Shown here in pieces: positions 1 to 7,452 of a DNA stretch of 64,000 nt; the first letter of the stretch is position 1; the number at the start of each line of letters is the position of its first letter. The stretch covers positions 2,356,001-2,420,000 of the forward strand of contig NZ_CP182236.1 in NCBI RefSeq assembly GCF_048077055.1, given 5' to 3'. Both the position numbers and the translations under genes were made by a program. The notes beneath the pieces are model-generated. The model searched no databases. It was not told the origin of the DNA and saw only the letters and a list, made by a program, of their open reading frames with translations. The DNA comes from Egbenema bharatensis. GTDB lineage: Bacteria > Cyanobacteriota > Cyanobacteriia > Elainellales > Elainellaceae.

Positions 1-141
1 CCCCTTCTAGAAGCCAAAATATGTTCCCATTCAGCAGAATTTACGCTAAATTGCTGAATCTTCCCTCTACCCGAGGTGAAAAATATGTAAAGCCGGGATG
101 AGTTGACTTATAGGCTATTCACCTGGCAGTACGCTATCCAT

Positions 142-205
142 TTTCTGCAAAAATGGGTTCCTGCAAAAATGGGTTCCTGCAAAAATGGGTTCCTGCAAAA
201 ATGGG
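142..205. repeat. 16-bp tandem repeat, four copies
   Basis: The unit TTCCTGCAAAAATGGG occurs three times without interruption (158-173, 174-189, 190-205), preceded by one copy with a single change (142-157, TTTCTG...). There are no spacers, so it is a simple direct repeat. It lies about 150 bp upstream of the AraC-type gene and could carry binding sites or be a slippage product. Confidence 0.9.
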
Positions 206-298
206 TGGTTTAGCTATAGGGAAAGCGGGAGCAACAAACAGGGCATGGGGCAGGGTGAACGGGGCAGTGGTAATAAGGACATAATTATGCAACAATTT

Positions 299-313
299 TG
301 AGAATATTTCTCA
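299..313. promoter_or_regulatory. Palindromic operator candidate upstream of araC-like gene
   Basis: TGAGAA-TAT-TTCTCA is a perfect 6-bp inverted repeat with a 3-bp centre, about 40 bp before the start codon at 354. AT-rich palindromes of the GAGAAT/ATTCTC kind resemble iron-box (Fur) sites. The assignment rests on symmetry and iron-uptake context only; it could equally be an AraC-family operator. Confidence 0.35.
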
Positions 314-353
314 GCTAGTAGTTGCTTTTTGTTGTGTACTCCTCCAAATTCCT

Positions 354-1355
354 ATGCCTACCACCCTATCGCATCGCGCCTACTGGAATCTATTTGAGGA
401 AACCGCAGAGGTTGAACCGCCTGTCTGCACGGATAAGTGTGATGTAACTTGGCAATATCCGTCCCAGTTAGGGCGTGGACTTGTACGACAAATTGAGCTG
501 CGTGAAGGGGTGGATCTGATGATATCTCGGTATCGGCTCCATGATGATATGACTATCAAACTGCCAGAACGCGAACACCCGATTGAGTATAGCTTTCTCC
601 TTTCAGGAGAGGTAAGGGATGCAGTTTATTCAGTTCATGCAGGGCAATATTCTCTTTGGGGGAGCGGCATGGCTCCAGTAGAGCGTACCCAATATCGTGC
701 CACCAAGCAAATTGAGGTAACTGTTCACATTAAACCAGAACGATTTCTGGCTTCCTGGCAGGACAGCTTTGATGAAATTTCACCAGCTCTGCATGATTTA
801 GTTAAACCTACCTCGGAGGTTTACCGTATTTGGACGGGGAGCATGACGGGGGCTATGCAAACTGCTGTGCAGCAAATCCTGAATTGTCCATTTCAAGGTT
901 TAACCAAACGAATGTATTTGGAAAGTAAAGTTTGGGAACTGATGGCGTTGTTAATTGAGCAAGAAGTTGAACGGCAAGCCAGCCGAAACATGAATCATTC
1001 GCGTACTCATTTGCTGAAACCCGATGATGTCGATCGCATTCACCATGCCAGGGAAATTTTGTTGCAGCGGTTAGACAATCCACCCTCTTTAATGGACTTG
1101 GCCCATCAGGTTGGGCTGAATGACTGCACCCTGAAGCGGGGCTTTCGGCAAGTATTTGGTCAAACGGCCTTTGGGCTGTTGCACGACTACCGCTTAGAGC
1201 AAGCTCGTCAACTCCTGGAGGAACGGCGATTGAATGTGACCGAAGTGGCCAGGACGATCGGTTTTTCTAACCGCAGTTACTTTGCGGCGGCCTTTCGCAA
1301 AAAGTTTGGTGTTACCCCCAGAGAGTATTTAACAAAACTCAAAAATTCCGCCTAG
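354..1355 (+). CDS. AraC-family transcriptional regulator (siderophore module A)
   Basis: A 333-residue regulator with a typical two-helix AraC DNA-binding domain in about the last 105 residues: the first helix-turn-helix includes LMDLAHQVGLNDCTLKRGF, the second NVTEVARTIGFSNRSYF, and the protein ends in the usual GVTPREYL signature. The first 220 residues are a variable sensor domain. Position directly ahead of a TonB-dependent siderophore receptor matches PchR-like activators, which respond to iron and ferric siderophore. The paralogue at 12746-13782 shares the same C-terminal architecture and the same position relative to a receptor. The ATG at 354 has no clear Shine-Dalgarno sequence. Family is secure; the effector is inferred. 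Confidence 0.9.
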   Translation: MPTTLSHRAYWNLFEETAEVEPPVCTDKCDVTWQYPSQLGRGLVRQIELREGVDLMISRYRLHDDMTIKLPEREHPIEYSFLLSGEVRDAVYSVHAGQYSLWGSGMAPVERTQYRATKQIEVTVHIKPERFLASWQDSFDEISPALHDLVKPTSEVYRIWTGSMTGAMQTAVQQILNCPFQGLTKRMYLESKVWELMALLIEQEVERQASRNMNHSRTHLLKPDDVDRIHHAREILLQRLDNPPSLMDLAHQVGLNDCTLKRGFRQVFGQTAFGLLHDYRLEQARQLLEERRLNVTEVARTIGFSNRSYFAAAFRKKFGVTPREYLTKLKNSA

Positions 1356-1424
1356 CGTTCAAACCATTCCGTCCAGTGGTCAAGCCGATCGCCCATGCGC
1401 CACCATTTCTCGGTATTTTATTGG

Positions 1425-1433
1425 GAATAATTC
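1425..1433. promoter_or_regulatory. Possible iron-box core ahead of receptor A
   Basis: GAATAATTC, a near-perfect palindrome flanked by TTGG and TTACTC, lies about 45 bp before the preferred receptor start at 1475. It falls in the gap between regulator and receptor, consistent with a Fur-type or AraC-type operator, but it is short and the call is weak. Confidence 0.2.
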
Positions 1434-1474
1434 TTACTCATGTTGTATCAATTGTGGTGTGTGGTGTGAATCAA

Positions 1475-4012
1475 ATGCAGCGATCGATTTTGTGGGCGTT
1501 CGTTCTATGTCTGGCAACGACTCCAGCCTGGGCAGAGGGACAGGCATCCGGGAGAGAGACTGAACCAGAAGCGGGAGTGACCCCTTCTGAAGTGCCTCAT
1601 CTCAGGGATGTTGAGCCAACGGCAACCACCCTTGAGGAATGGCGGGCTGACATTGCTCAGGCGTTGGTGCAGGTGACAGGGGTACGGGTGAATGCTACGG
1701 AAACCGGGCTGAATCTCACCCTGGAAAGTACGGGGCAATTGGCAGAACCATCTACCTCTGTTGTCGGGAATGCCGTCATCGCTGATCTTCCGAATGCAGT
1801 GCTGTCTTTGCCGGAGGGAGATGAGTTTCAACAAGCAAATCCTGTTGAGGGGATTGCCTTGGTTTCCGTCACTGCCCTGCCCGGTAATCGCGTCCGAATT
1901 GCCATTACTGGAGTCGATGCCCTGCCGATCGCCCAACTCAATCTCACGGCCCAGGGATTGATACTGGCAGTTACGCCCGGAACGGAGGCAGTCGCTACCG
2001 AGGATGAGGCGATTCAAGTCATTGTCACAGGGGAACAGGATGAAGGCTATGCCCCCACGGATGCGACTTCCGCAACGCGCACCGATACGCCCTTAAGAGA
2101 TACCCCGCGAACGATTCAGGTGATTCCCGAACAAGTTTTACAAGATCAAGCAATTACCCGCGTGACGGATGCCATCCAAAACACAAGCGGCGTAGTACAG
2201 GATGGTGGCTTTGGTGGAACCGCCGATCAGCTGAACATTCGCGGATTTTTCATTGATGATGTCTTCGTGGATGGATTTCGATCGACCTTCGGATCAGGCT
2301 TTTCAGAAACCGCCAATATTGAGCGCATTGAAGTGCTGCGCGGCCCTGCTGCGGTGCTGTTTGGTAATACTGAACCAAGCGGTGTGATTAACCTGGTGAC
2401 AAAGCAGCCCTTAGATGAGCCATTTTACGAGATTGAGTTACGAGCCGGAAACTATCGCTTTGTTCGCCCCACGATCGATTTAACGGGGCCGCTCAACGAC
2501 GATCGCACCATCCTATATCGGCTCAATGTTGCCTATGAATACTCCGATGGCTTCCGGGATTTTGATCAAGATGTCAGCCGAATTTTTCTGGCTCCTTCTC
2601 TGGCATTTCGGATTGGCGATGCTACAACGCTGAATCTTGACTTTACCTATCTACAGGATGAACGCCCCTTCGATCGCGGCTTTTTGGCGATCGGACGAGA
2701 TATTATCGATATTCCCATTACCCGTTTTCTGGGTGAGCCAAATGATGTTCGAGAAATCCAATCGGTGACGGCTGGATATCGTTTAGAACATGAATTGAGC
2801 GACAGTTGGCGAATTCGCAATCAGTTTCGGTTGTCATCTAGTGAAGCCCTTGATTTTCGGGCGGAACCGCTGGCTTTAGATGAAGAAACTGGGATCTTAT
2901 CTCGCAATTTTCGCTCAAATGATGATATCTACGAAACCTATTCTCTACAGACTGATTTGCTCGGTAACTTCTTAACGGGTTCCGTTGAACACAATCTTTT
3001 GCTGGGGTTTGATCTCCGACGAGAAACCTCTGTCGGCACCCAAAGGCGGCTACCCGCAGGCTTAACCCCGGATATCGATATCTTCAATCCTGTTTATGAT
3101 GTAATCGATCGCCCCAGGCTGACTGACCTCACCAATGAAGTTCGCAATAACAATAACCGCACCGATGCATTGGGCGTTTTGGTACAAGACCAAATTCAGC
3201 TTCTTGATAACCTGATTCTGGTTCTGAGTGGACGCTTTGATGCGGTTTCACAAAACAACCGCGATATCCTTTCAGGAACCACCTCGGAACAGGATTTGAC
3301 TGCCTTTACTCCGACCGTTGGCATTGTCTATCAACCGATCGAACCGATTTCGCTGTATGCCAACTATGCCCGATCGTTCCAGCCGAACTTTGGCACAGAC
3401 GTAAGCGGTGATTTTCTTGATCCAGAGCGAGGCACTCAGTACGAGGTGGGGCTACGGGCTGAGTTAAATAATCGTTTGGCGGCATCGCTGGCTTTCTATG
3501 ACATCACCAAGTCCAATGTGGCTACCACTGATCCCAACAATCCAGACTTCAGTATTGGCATTGGAGAACAGCGCAGCCGAGGGATTGATCTGAACGTAGC
3601 AGGAGAAATCCTTCCAGGTTGGAACCTGATTGCATCCTACGGCTTCATTGACGCAGAAGTGACTGAAAGTAATGATCTACCGGACGGCAGCCGAGTTCAA
3701 AACGTGCCGCGCAACACCGCCAGCCTCTGGTCAACCTATGAAATTCAAGACGGTAACTTACAAGGACTCGGTTTTGGATTAGGGCTTTTCTACATTGACG
3801 AACGGGCGGGAGATTTTGCAGATACTTTTGATTTACCCAGCTATCTCCGTACTGATGCTGCTGTGTTTTACCGCCGAAACAACTGGCGGGCTGCCATCAA
3901 TATTCAAAACCTGTTTGATGTGCAGTACTTCCGATCGAACAACTTTGGCAGAGTGGCGATCGAACCCGGCGCGCCCTTTACGATCATCGGTTCTCTAGCC
4001 GTTGAATTTTAG
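1475..4012 (+). CDS. TonB-dependent siderophore receptor with N-terminal AMIN domain (module A)
   Basis: An outer-membrane receptor of about 845 residues. From the ATG at 1475 the protein opens with a signal peptide (MQRSILWAFVLCLATTPAWA), then an AMIN domain (roughly residues 55-165, with TGVRVNATETGLNLTLESTG), a TonB-box-like stretch (AIQVIVTGEQDEGY), a plug domain (TDTPLRDTPRTIQVIPEQVL, then ERIEVLRGPAAVLFGNTEPSG) and a 22-strand-type barrel ending in a terminal Phe (SLAVEF). AMIN-plus-plug-plus-barrel is the usual cyanobacterial siderophore receptor layout. A GTG at 1376 would add 33 residues before the signal peptide, so 1475 is preferred; the paralogue at 13889 starts equivalently. It would import a ferric siderophore with TonB-ExbBD encoded elsewhere. 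Confidence 0.93.
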   Translation: MQRSILWAFVLCLATTPAWAEGQASGRETEPEAGVTPSEVPHLRDVEPTATTLEEWRADIAQALVQVTGVRVNATETGLNLTLESTGQLAEPSTSVVGNAVIADLPNAVLSLPEGDEFQQANPVEGIALVSVTALPGNRVRIAITGVDALPIAQLNLTAQGLILAVTPGTEAVATEDEAIQVIVTGEQDEGYAPTDATSATRTDTPLRDTPRTIQVIPEQVLQDQAITRVTDAIQNTSGVVQDGGFGGTADQLNIRGFFIDDVFVDGFRSTFGSGFSETANIERIEVLRGPAAVLFGNTEPSGVINLVTKQPLDEPFYEIELRAGNYRFVRPTIDLTGPLNDDRTILYRLNVAYEYSDGFRDFDQDVSRIFLAPSLAFRIGDATTLNLDFTYLQDERPFDRGFLAIGRDIIDIPITRFLGEPNDVREIQSVTAGYRLEHELSDSWRIRNQFRLSSSEALDFRAEPLALDEETGILSRNFRSNDDIYETYSLQTDLLGNFLTGSVEHNLLLGFDLRRETSVGTQRRLPAGLTPDIDIFNPVYDVIDRPRLTDLTNEVRNNNNRTDALGVLVQDQIQLLDNLILVLSGRFDAVSQNNRDILSGTTSEQDLTAFTPTVGIVYQPIEPISLYANYARSFQPNFGTDVSGDFLDPERGTQYEVGLRAELNNRLAASLAFYDITKSNVATTDPNNPDFSIGIGEQRSRGIDLNVAGEILPGWNLIASYGFIDAEVTESNDLPDGSRVQNVPRNTASLWSTYEIQDGNLQGLGFGLGLFYIDERAGDFADTFDLPSYLRTDAAVFYRRNNWRAAINIQNLFDVQYFRSNNFGRVAIEPGAPFTIIGSLAVEF

Positions 4013-4026
4013 AGCAGTTACCCCTT

Positions 4027-4050
4027 TGTAGGGTGGGCACTGCCCACCTT
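4027..4050. repeat. Short inverted repeat (GTGGGCA/TGCCCAC type)
   Basis: TAGGGTGGGCACTGCCCACC forms a perfect 8-bp stem with almost no loop in the 68-bp gap between receptor A and the FecB-like gene. Related hairpins occur at 29246, 47980, 48054 and 48922, so this is a dispersed element that may also act as an mRNA-stabilising or attenuating hairpin here. Confidence 0.6.
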
Positions 4051-4080
4051 CTTAAGTAAAACTGGACGAATGATTACAGA

Positions 4081-5095
4081 ATGACTCAGCAACTCTCCTG
4101 CATCAATTTACGAATCAAGAATTGGCGATCGATCTTTCTGGGATTGCTCACCTTTCTCTTTGTAATCATCATTAGCAATGCCTGTACGCCAAACATCAAC
4201 AGTCGTGCGAATCTTGATGCAGAGTGCCATATTGTTCAGCACGCTAGAGGGGAAACCTGTGTGCCCAACAATCCTCAACGAATCGTGGTGCTGGGAGGAT
4301 TGGATGATGCCCTCAGTTTAGGAGTTAGACCGATCGGTAGTGATAATTTGGGTATCCAGGAGATTCATCTCAGAGACAAACTGGAAGGGATTGAAGATGT
4401 TGGTGGGAACAATGCACCAAGCATTGAAAAGATTTTGGTCACTCAAACCGGATCTGATCTTGGGCGGTGATTATGTCAGTGCTGATTACAATATCCTATC
4501 GGGCATCGCTCCAACGGTTTTGATTCCCTTTGAACATAGCGGACAGTGGAAAGAAGTTTTCATGCACTATGCCGCAGTACTGGGTAAAACCGCAGAAGCA
4601 GAACAGGTGATGAATGACTACTACGCCCGGTTGGAGGAATTTCAGCAACGCATGGGGAATCGTGCTGCTGAAACGGAAGTGTCGATCGTGCGGGTGTATC
4701 CAACCCATGTGAATCTTTATCTCAAAGATTCCTTTTGCGGCACAGTTGTAGCTGATGCAGGCTTGTCTCGTCCTCCTGCTCAGAATTTCACAGCAGCAGC
4801 AGCGAACACCTTATTTGGGAATTCGATTCAGTACACCGTCAGCCGAGAGAAGATCCAGGATGCAGATGGAGATGTGATTTTCCTGTGGGCGTATGATAGC
4901 CAGGATGAAACCGCCGAACAAGCTCAAGCGGAAAAAGCAAGACTAAAAGCTGATCCACTCTGGTCTACTCTAAAAGCTGTGCAGCAAAACCGAGTTTACG
5001 AAGTTCCAGGATACTGGATTGGCAGTGGACCGATCGCAGCCAACGCAGTTCTCGATGACTTGTTTAAATACCTGGTAGAAACTCCTGAATTATGA
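4081..5095 (+). CDS. FecB-like ferric siderophore ABC transporter substrate-binding lipoprotein, frameshifted as read (module A)
   Basis: The reading frame opens at 4081 with an N-terminal membrane segment ending in ISNAC (lipobox-like) and continues with NNPQRIVVLGGLDDALSLGV, typical of the FecB/BtuF fold. Near 4437-4438 the frame changes: removing one G from TTTTGGTCA restores IEKILSLKPDLILGG, matching LEKTLSLRPDLILGN in the paralogue at 16440. After repair the protein has about 337 residues against 343 in the paralogue and keeps the closing motif YEVPGYWIGSGPIAANAVLDD. It would bind ferric siderophore in the periplasm and deliver it to an inner-membrane permease not found here. The single-base defect may be a sequence error or a young pseudogene. 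Confidence 0.85.
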
Positions 5096-5478
5096 CAAAA
5101 CACACGCTGTTTATTTGCACCTCTTGCAGTGCGTCGATCGCCCACGATGATGTCACGGATGACACGGTGACGGAAGGCGTTCTGTTATTCAACCAATTAC
5201 AAGTATCTCAACAGAATGAATTTGAGAATAACCAGTTAACAATTCAAAAGGTGGGCTGCCTCTGGACATGCGATCGTCCCTGTTCCGTCACTTTTGCCTG
5301 TCCCGGAAAATACACCTATCATTTTGTTGATCTCAGCCATTCTCAAAGCGTTTCTGAATTGCAACAGTTCAGTGAGCTTTATATCAACAGTGCTGATGGT
5401 TATGTGAAGCCGCCGAAGATGCCGGGGGAACTGCGATCGCACCTATTAGTCAGAGTTCCACCGTTGCCTGAATCTTGA
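5092..5478 (+). CDS. DUF1636 family predicted metal-binding (thioredoxin-like Fe-S) protein
   Basis: A 128-residue protein whose start codon overlaps the stop of the FecB-like gene (ATGA at 5092-5095), so the two are probably translationally coupled. Cysteines sit as FICTSC near the N-terminus and VGCLWTCDRPCSVTFACPGK in the middle, the signature of DUF1636, a family predicted to adopt a thioredoxin-like [2Fe-2S] ferredoxin fold. In module B the same last position is taken by another Fe-S/thioredoxin-like family (17541-18539). I infer a redox role in iron release or handling in the cytoplasm; no function is established. Confidence 0.8.
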   Translation: MTKHTLFICTSCSASIAHDDVTDDTVTEGVLLFNQLQVSQQNEFENNQLTIQKVGCLWTCDRPCSVTFACPGKYTYHFVDLSHSQSVSELQQFSELYINSADGYVKPPKMPGELRSHLLVRVPPLPES

Positions 5479-5571
5479 AGAAAAGAAGCGATCGCTGGTT
5501 TGATCAGGCCAGCGTTTGGGGTAAATTCTAAAACATTTGCCACGCAGCGATGGCAATAATTTTGCTATGTT

Positions 5572-6174
5572 CTACGACAAAATTCCGTCCAGTTGCAGTA
5601 CAAACCCAGGCAACACCGTCTCGCCAGATAGTTCCGTTGGTGAGTTCAACACTTCAACCGATTGACCCGTTCGATAAATTTCAACCTGCTGATTATAGGG
5701 ATCAAGCAGCCAGCCCAACTGCATTCCATTCTCCAAATATTCCTGCATTTTGGCTCGTACCGTGTTTAGGTCGTCGCTGGCAGAACGCAACTCAACCGCA
5801 AAGTCGGGGCAGAGCGGCAAAAATCGCTCGGGATTGGGGCGGAGTGCTTCTAAACGCTCTCGTTTGACCCAGGCAGCATCGGGCGTTCGCACCGCGCCTC
5901 CGCAGGAGGATCGCGTTGCACCATTAGGCAAGATAAATCCGGTAGAAGAGTCAAAAACTAAACCTCTTCCATCCTTGTCTGCCCAGTTACCTAAACGCTG
6001 GTTCAATTTAGAGTTACGGTTTCCAGTCTCCCATCCGGTTGGCGGCATGATGATCAGTTTTCCTTCAGCGGTGCGCTCCAGTCGCAAATCTCGGTTGACC
6101 TGACAGAGCCGATAAAATTGCTCATCGCTCAGGTGAATATCTGCCGTCTCCATCTCCAACATGAGGGGAATCAT
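5572..6174 (-). CDS. Uma2-family (DUF820) PD-(D/E)XK nuclease-like protein with repeat-derived insertion
   Basis: About 200 residues from the ATG at 6174 (MIPLMLEMETADIHLSDEQF); earlier in-frame codons lack family similarity. Family features are LIIMPPTGWETGNRNSKLNQ, a PDAAWVKRERL aspartate and the FAVELRSASDDL glutamate strand, followed by LLDPYNQQVEIYR. Between LPNGATRS and PDAAW, where relatives run directly together, there are eight extra residues (SCGGAVRT) encoded by a 33-bp dispersed repeat (5882-5914). The insertion is in frame and close to the catalytic aspartate, so activity may be altered. Uma2 proteins are multicopy in cyanobacteria, resemble restriction enzymes and have no settled role. 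Confidence 0.85.
   Translation of the reverse strand: MIPLMLEMETADIHLSDEQFYRLCQVNRDLRLERTAEGKLIIMPPTGWETGNRNSKLNQRLGNWADKDGRGLVFDSSTGFILPNGATRSSCGGAVRTPDAAWVKRERLEALRPNPERFLPLCPDFAVELRSASDDLNTVRAKMQEYLENGMQLGWLLDPYNQQVEIYRTGQSVEVLNSPTELSGETVLPGFVLQLDGILS
5882..5914 (-). repeat. Small dispersed palindromic repeat (SDR) inside a Uma2 gene
   Basis: On the minus strand it reads GCGATCCTCCTGCGGAGG followed by CGCGGTGCGAACGCC. Three relatives are in the window (6336-6369, 42626-42659, 43837-43870), sharing the blocks GCGAT, CTCC-NNC/GGAG and GTG-GAACG. Its length is a multiple of three, which leaves the host frame open. Confidence 0.75.
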
Positions 6175-6223
6175 CAGCCTGACCTGTTGTTTAATGTGAC
6201 TCAATTGTAACTTGCAACCCATC

Positions 6224-6390
6224 CTACAGCTGTACAAATGCGGCATGGTCAAAAGTCTGCAACCCTTCTTGCACCACCGCCAGCACCGTTGCCATATCAC
6301 CTGCCAGCATCGCTGTTCAAATTCTGGACGAGTCAGGCGTTCACACCGTGTCTCCGAAGGAGAATCGCCACTTTCCAGAACAGATGAAGC
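6224..6390 (-). pseudogene. Uma2-family relic: N- and C-terminal ends only, plus a repeat insertion
   Basis: Minus-strand translation gives SVLESGD, then a repeat-derived SPSETRCE, then RLTRPEFEQR, which is the N-terminus of long Uma2 proteins (compare LESGDRLTRPEFERR in the gene at 18593). It runs at once, in a different frame, into AMLAGDMATVLAVVQEGL ending FDHAAFVQL and a stop at 6224, the family's C-terminus. Roughly 150-170 internal residues, including the nuclease core, are gone, and no start codon is in frame. It is a non-functional remnant formed by internal deletion. Confidence 0.7.
6336..6369 (-). repeat. Small dispersed palindromic repeat (SDR) in the Uma2 relic
   Basis: The minus strand reads GGCGATTCTCCTTCGGAGAC then ACGGTGTGAACGCC, aligning over its whole length with the copy at 5882-5914. 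It splits the conserved ESGD and RLTRPEFE of the relic, so it inserted into what was coding sequence. Confidence 0.75.
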
Positions 6391-6717
6391 ATTTTATCTC
6401 GTCATGGAGGAATTTGCAGGGTTTTGCCAGAACCATTACGGATCGCTGAAAGTCAGAGTATCCTCTCAAGCCAAATTTGAGATCTGGGCATACAGTGCAA
6501 GCCAATCTAATCCTGAAAGAGGCGAGGGCTAACCAATCGCCGCTACGTATATTTACATATCTTTATAAAGTTCTCATGTAGGCTCTGTAAGAACTCTGTT
6601 TCAAAGATTACTTTTGGAGTGATCACACAGAAATGTTTGGGTACTCTGAATCTATAAGAGCGACTTCATTGCACTCCTTTTCCTCCAGCCAGTCCAGGAT
6701 AATCAGGATAATTCAGT
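6391..6717. other. Upstream region of the wHTH/ATPase/nuclease cassette
   Basis: No gene is apparent. The stretch is AT-rich around 6545-6575 (TACGTATATTTACATATC) and probably contains the promoter of the plus-strand cassette beginning at 6718. No operator palindrome stood out. Confidence 0.4.
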
Positions 6718-7389
6718 ATGCCAGCCACGAAAACACAAGTCAATTTGACCGCATTACAAAATACAACTCGTATCCTTCTCACGCTATGGGAATTAGGAGG
6801 AGTAGGAGCAGAAGTTAAACGAGGCGAGTTAACAAGGCGAGTTGTTCAGAAGGGCAAGAAAAGTGCGGATTACAAGGTTTTTCTAGATCAATTAGAGAAA
6901 GATAACGCGATCGCTGTCACCAAATCTACAGTTTCTCTTTCTCCAGCAGGAGTAGACCTGCTGAACCAAAGTCTGAAGAATGTTGATTTTACCTTTTCGT
7001 CTCAGGTTGGGGCAAAAACAGCGAATGCATTGCTGAAATGGATACGTGAAATGGGTACAACCAGTATCAACAGCAAGGCTGATACAAATGGGAAAGCACT
7101 GGGAGATACGATCGCATCTTACGAAGCCTTTAAATCGGTTGCGCTAGGAGTATACGATCGGCTCAATCGAGACTATAACTTCGATAACCTGGTTCCAATT
7201 TATCGGATTCGTAGAGAAATTGGCGATCGGGTTTCTCGTTCCCAGTTCAATGATTGGATGCTGGAACTGCAAGCAAACGATATTTTGCAACTGATTGGTG
7301 GGGAGATGCCCAGTCTCACCCCTGATAAAGCTGAAGATTCCATTGAAACCAAACTGGGTGGGGTACGCTACTACGCAAAGCAGTTGTAA
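6718..7389 (+). CDS. Winged-helix protein, first gene of a predicted defence-like cassette
   Basis: A 223-residue soluble protein that I cannot assign to a named family. Residues about 10-85 read as a winged helix (RILLTLWELGGVGAEVKRGE, then VFLDQLEKDNAIAV and VSLSPAGVDLLNQSL). A second one is suggested near residues 150-200 (LVPIYRIRREIGDRVSRSQF, then NDWMLELQANDILQL). It is 63 bp upstream of a P-loop ATPase that overlaps a nuclease gene, all on the same strand, so it is probably co-transcribed and acts as regulator or DNA-binding subunit. Base composition is AT-richer than in the flanking siderophore modules, suggesting acquisition by transfer. Function is inferred from context only. Confidence 0.75.
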   Translation: MPATKTQVNLTALQNTTRILLTLWELGGVGAEVKRGELTRRVVQKGKKSADYKVFLDQLEKDNAIAVTKSTVSLSPAGVDLLNQSLKNVDFTFSSQVGAKTANALLKWIREMGTTSINSKADTNGKALGDTIASYEAFKSVALGVYDRLNRDYNFDNLVPIYRIRREIGDRVSRSQFNDWMLELQANDILQLIGGEMPSLTPDKAEDSIETKLGGVRYYAKQL

Positions 7390-7452
7390 AACCCTACACA
7401 CCTTCTGCCCTAAACATTTATCAACCTAGTCGCTCCTTCACACAATTTCACC

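Larger units (their letters stand above)
1..353. other. Leader region of siderophore module A
   Basis: No gene is visible. It holds a 16-bp tandem repeat (142-205) and a short palindrome (299-313) just ahead of the AraC gene, listed separately. The left part could be downstream sequence of a gene outside the window. Confidence 0.5.

Noticed and set aside
142..205. Possible CRISPR array
   Set aside because: The 16-bp units are directly adjacent with no spacers; it is a simple tandem repeat.
1505..2017. Minus-strand open frame of 170 codons inside receptor A
   Set aside because: Antisense shadow of a clearly conserved receptor gene; no family likeness.
5479..5571. Frequent GCGATCGC octamers as operators
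   Set aside because: They are HIP1-type sequences spread over the whole window, in genes and gaps alike, as in most cyanobacterial genomes.
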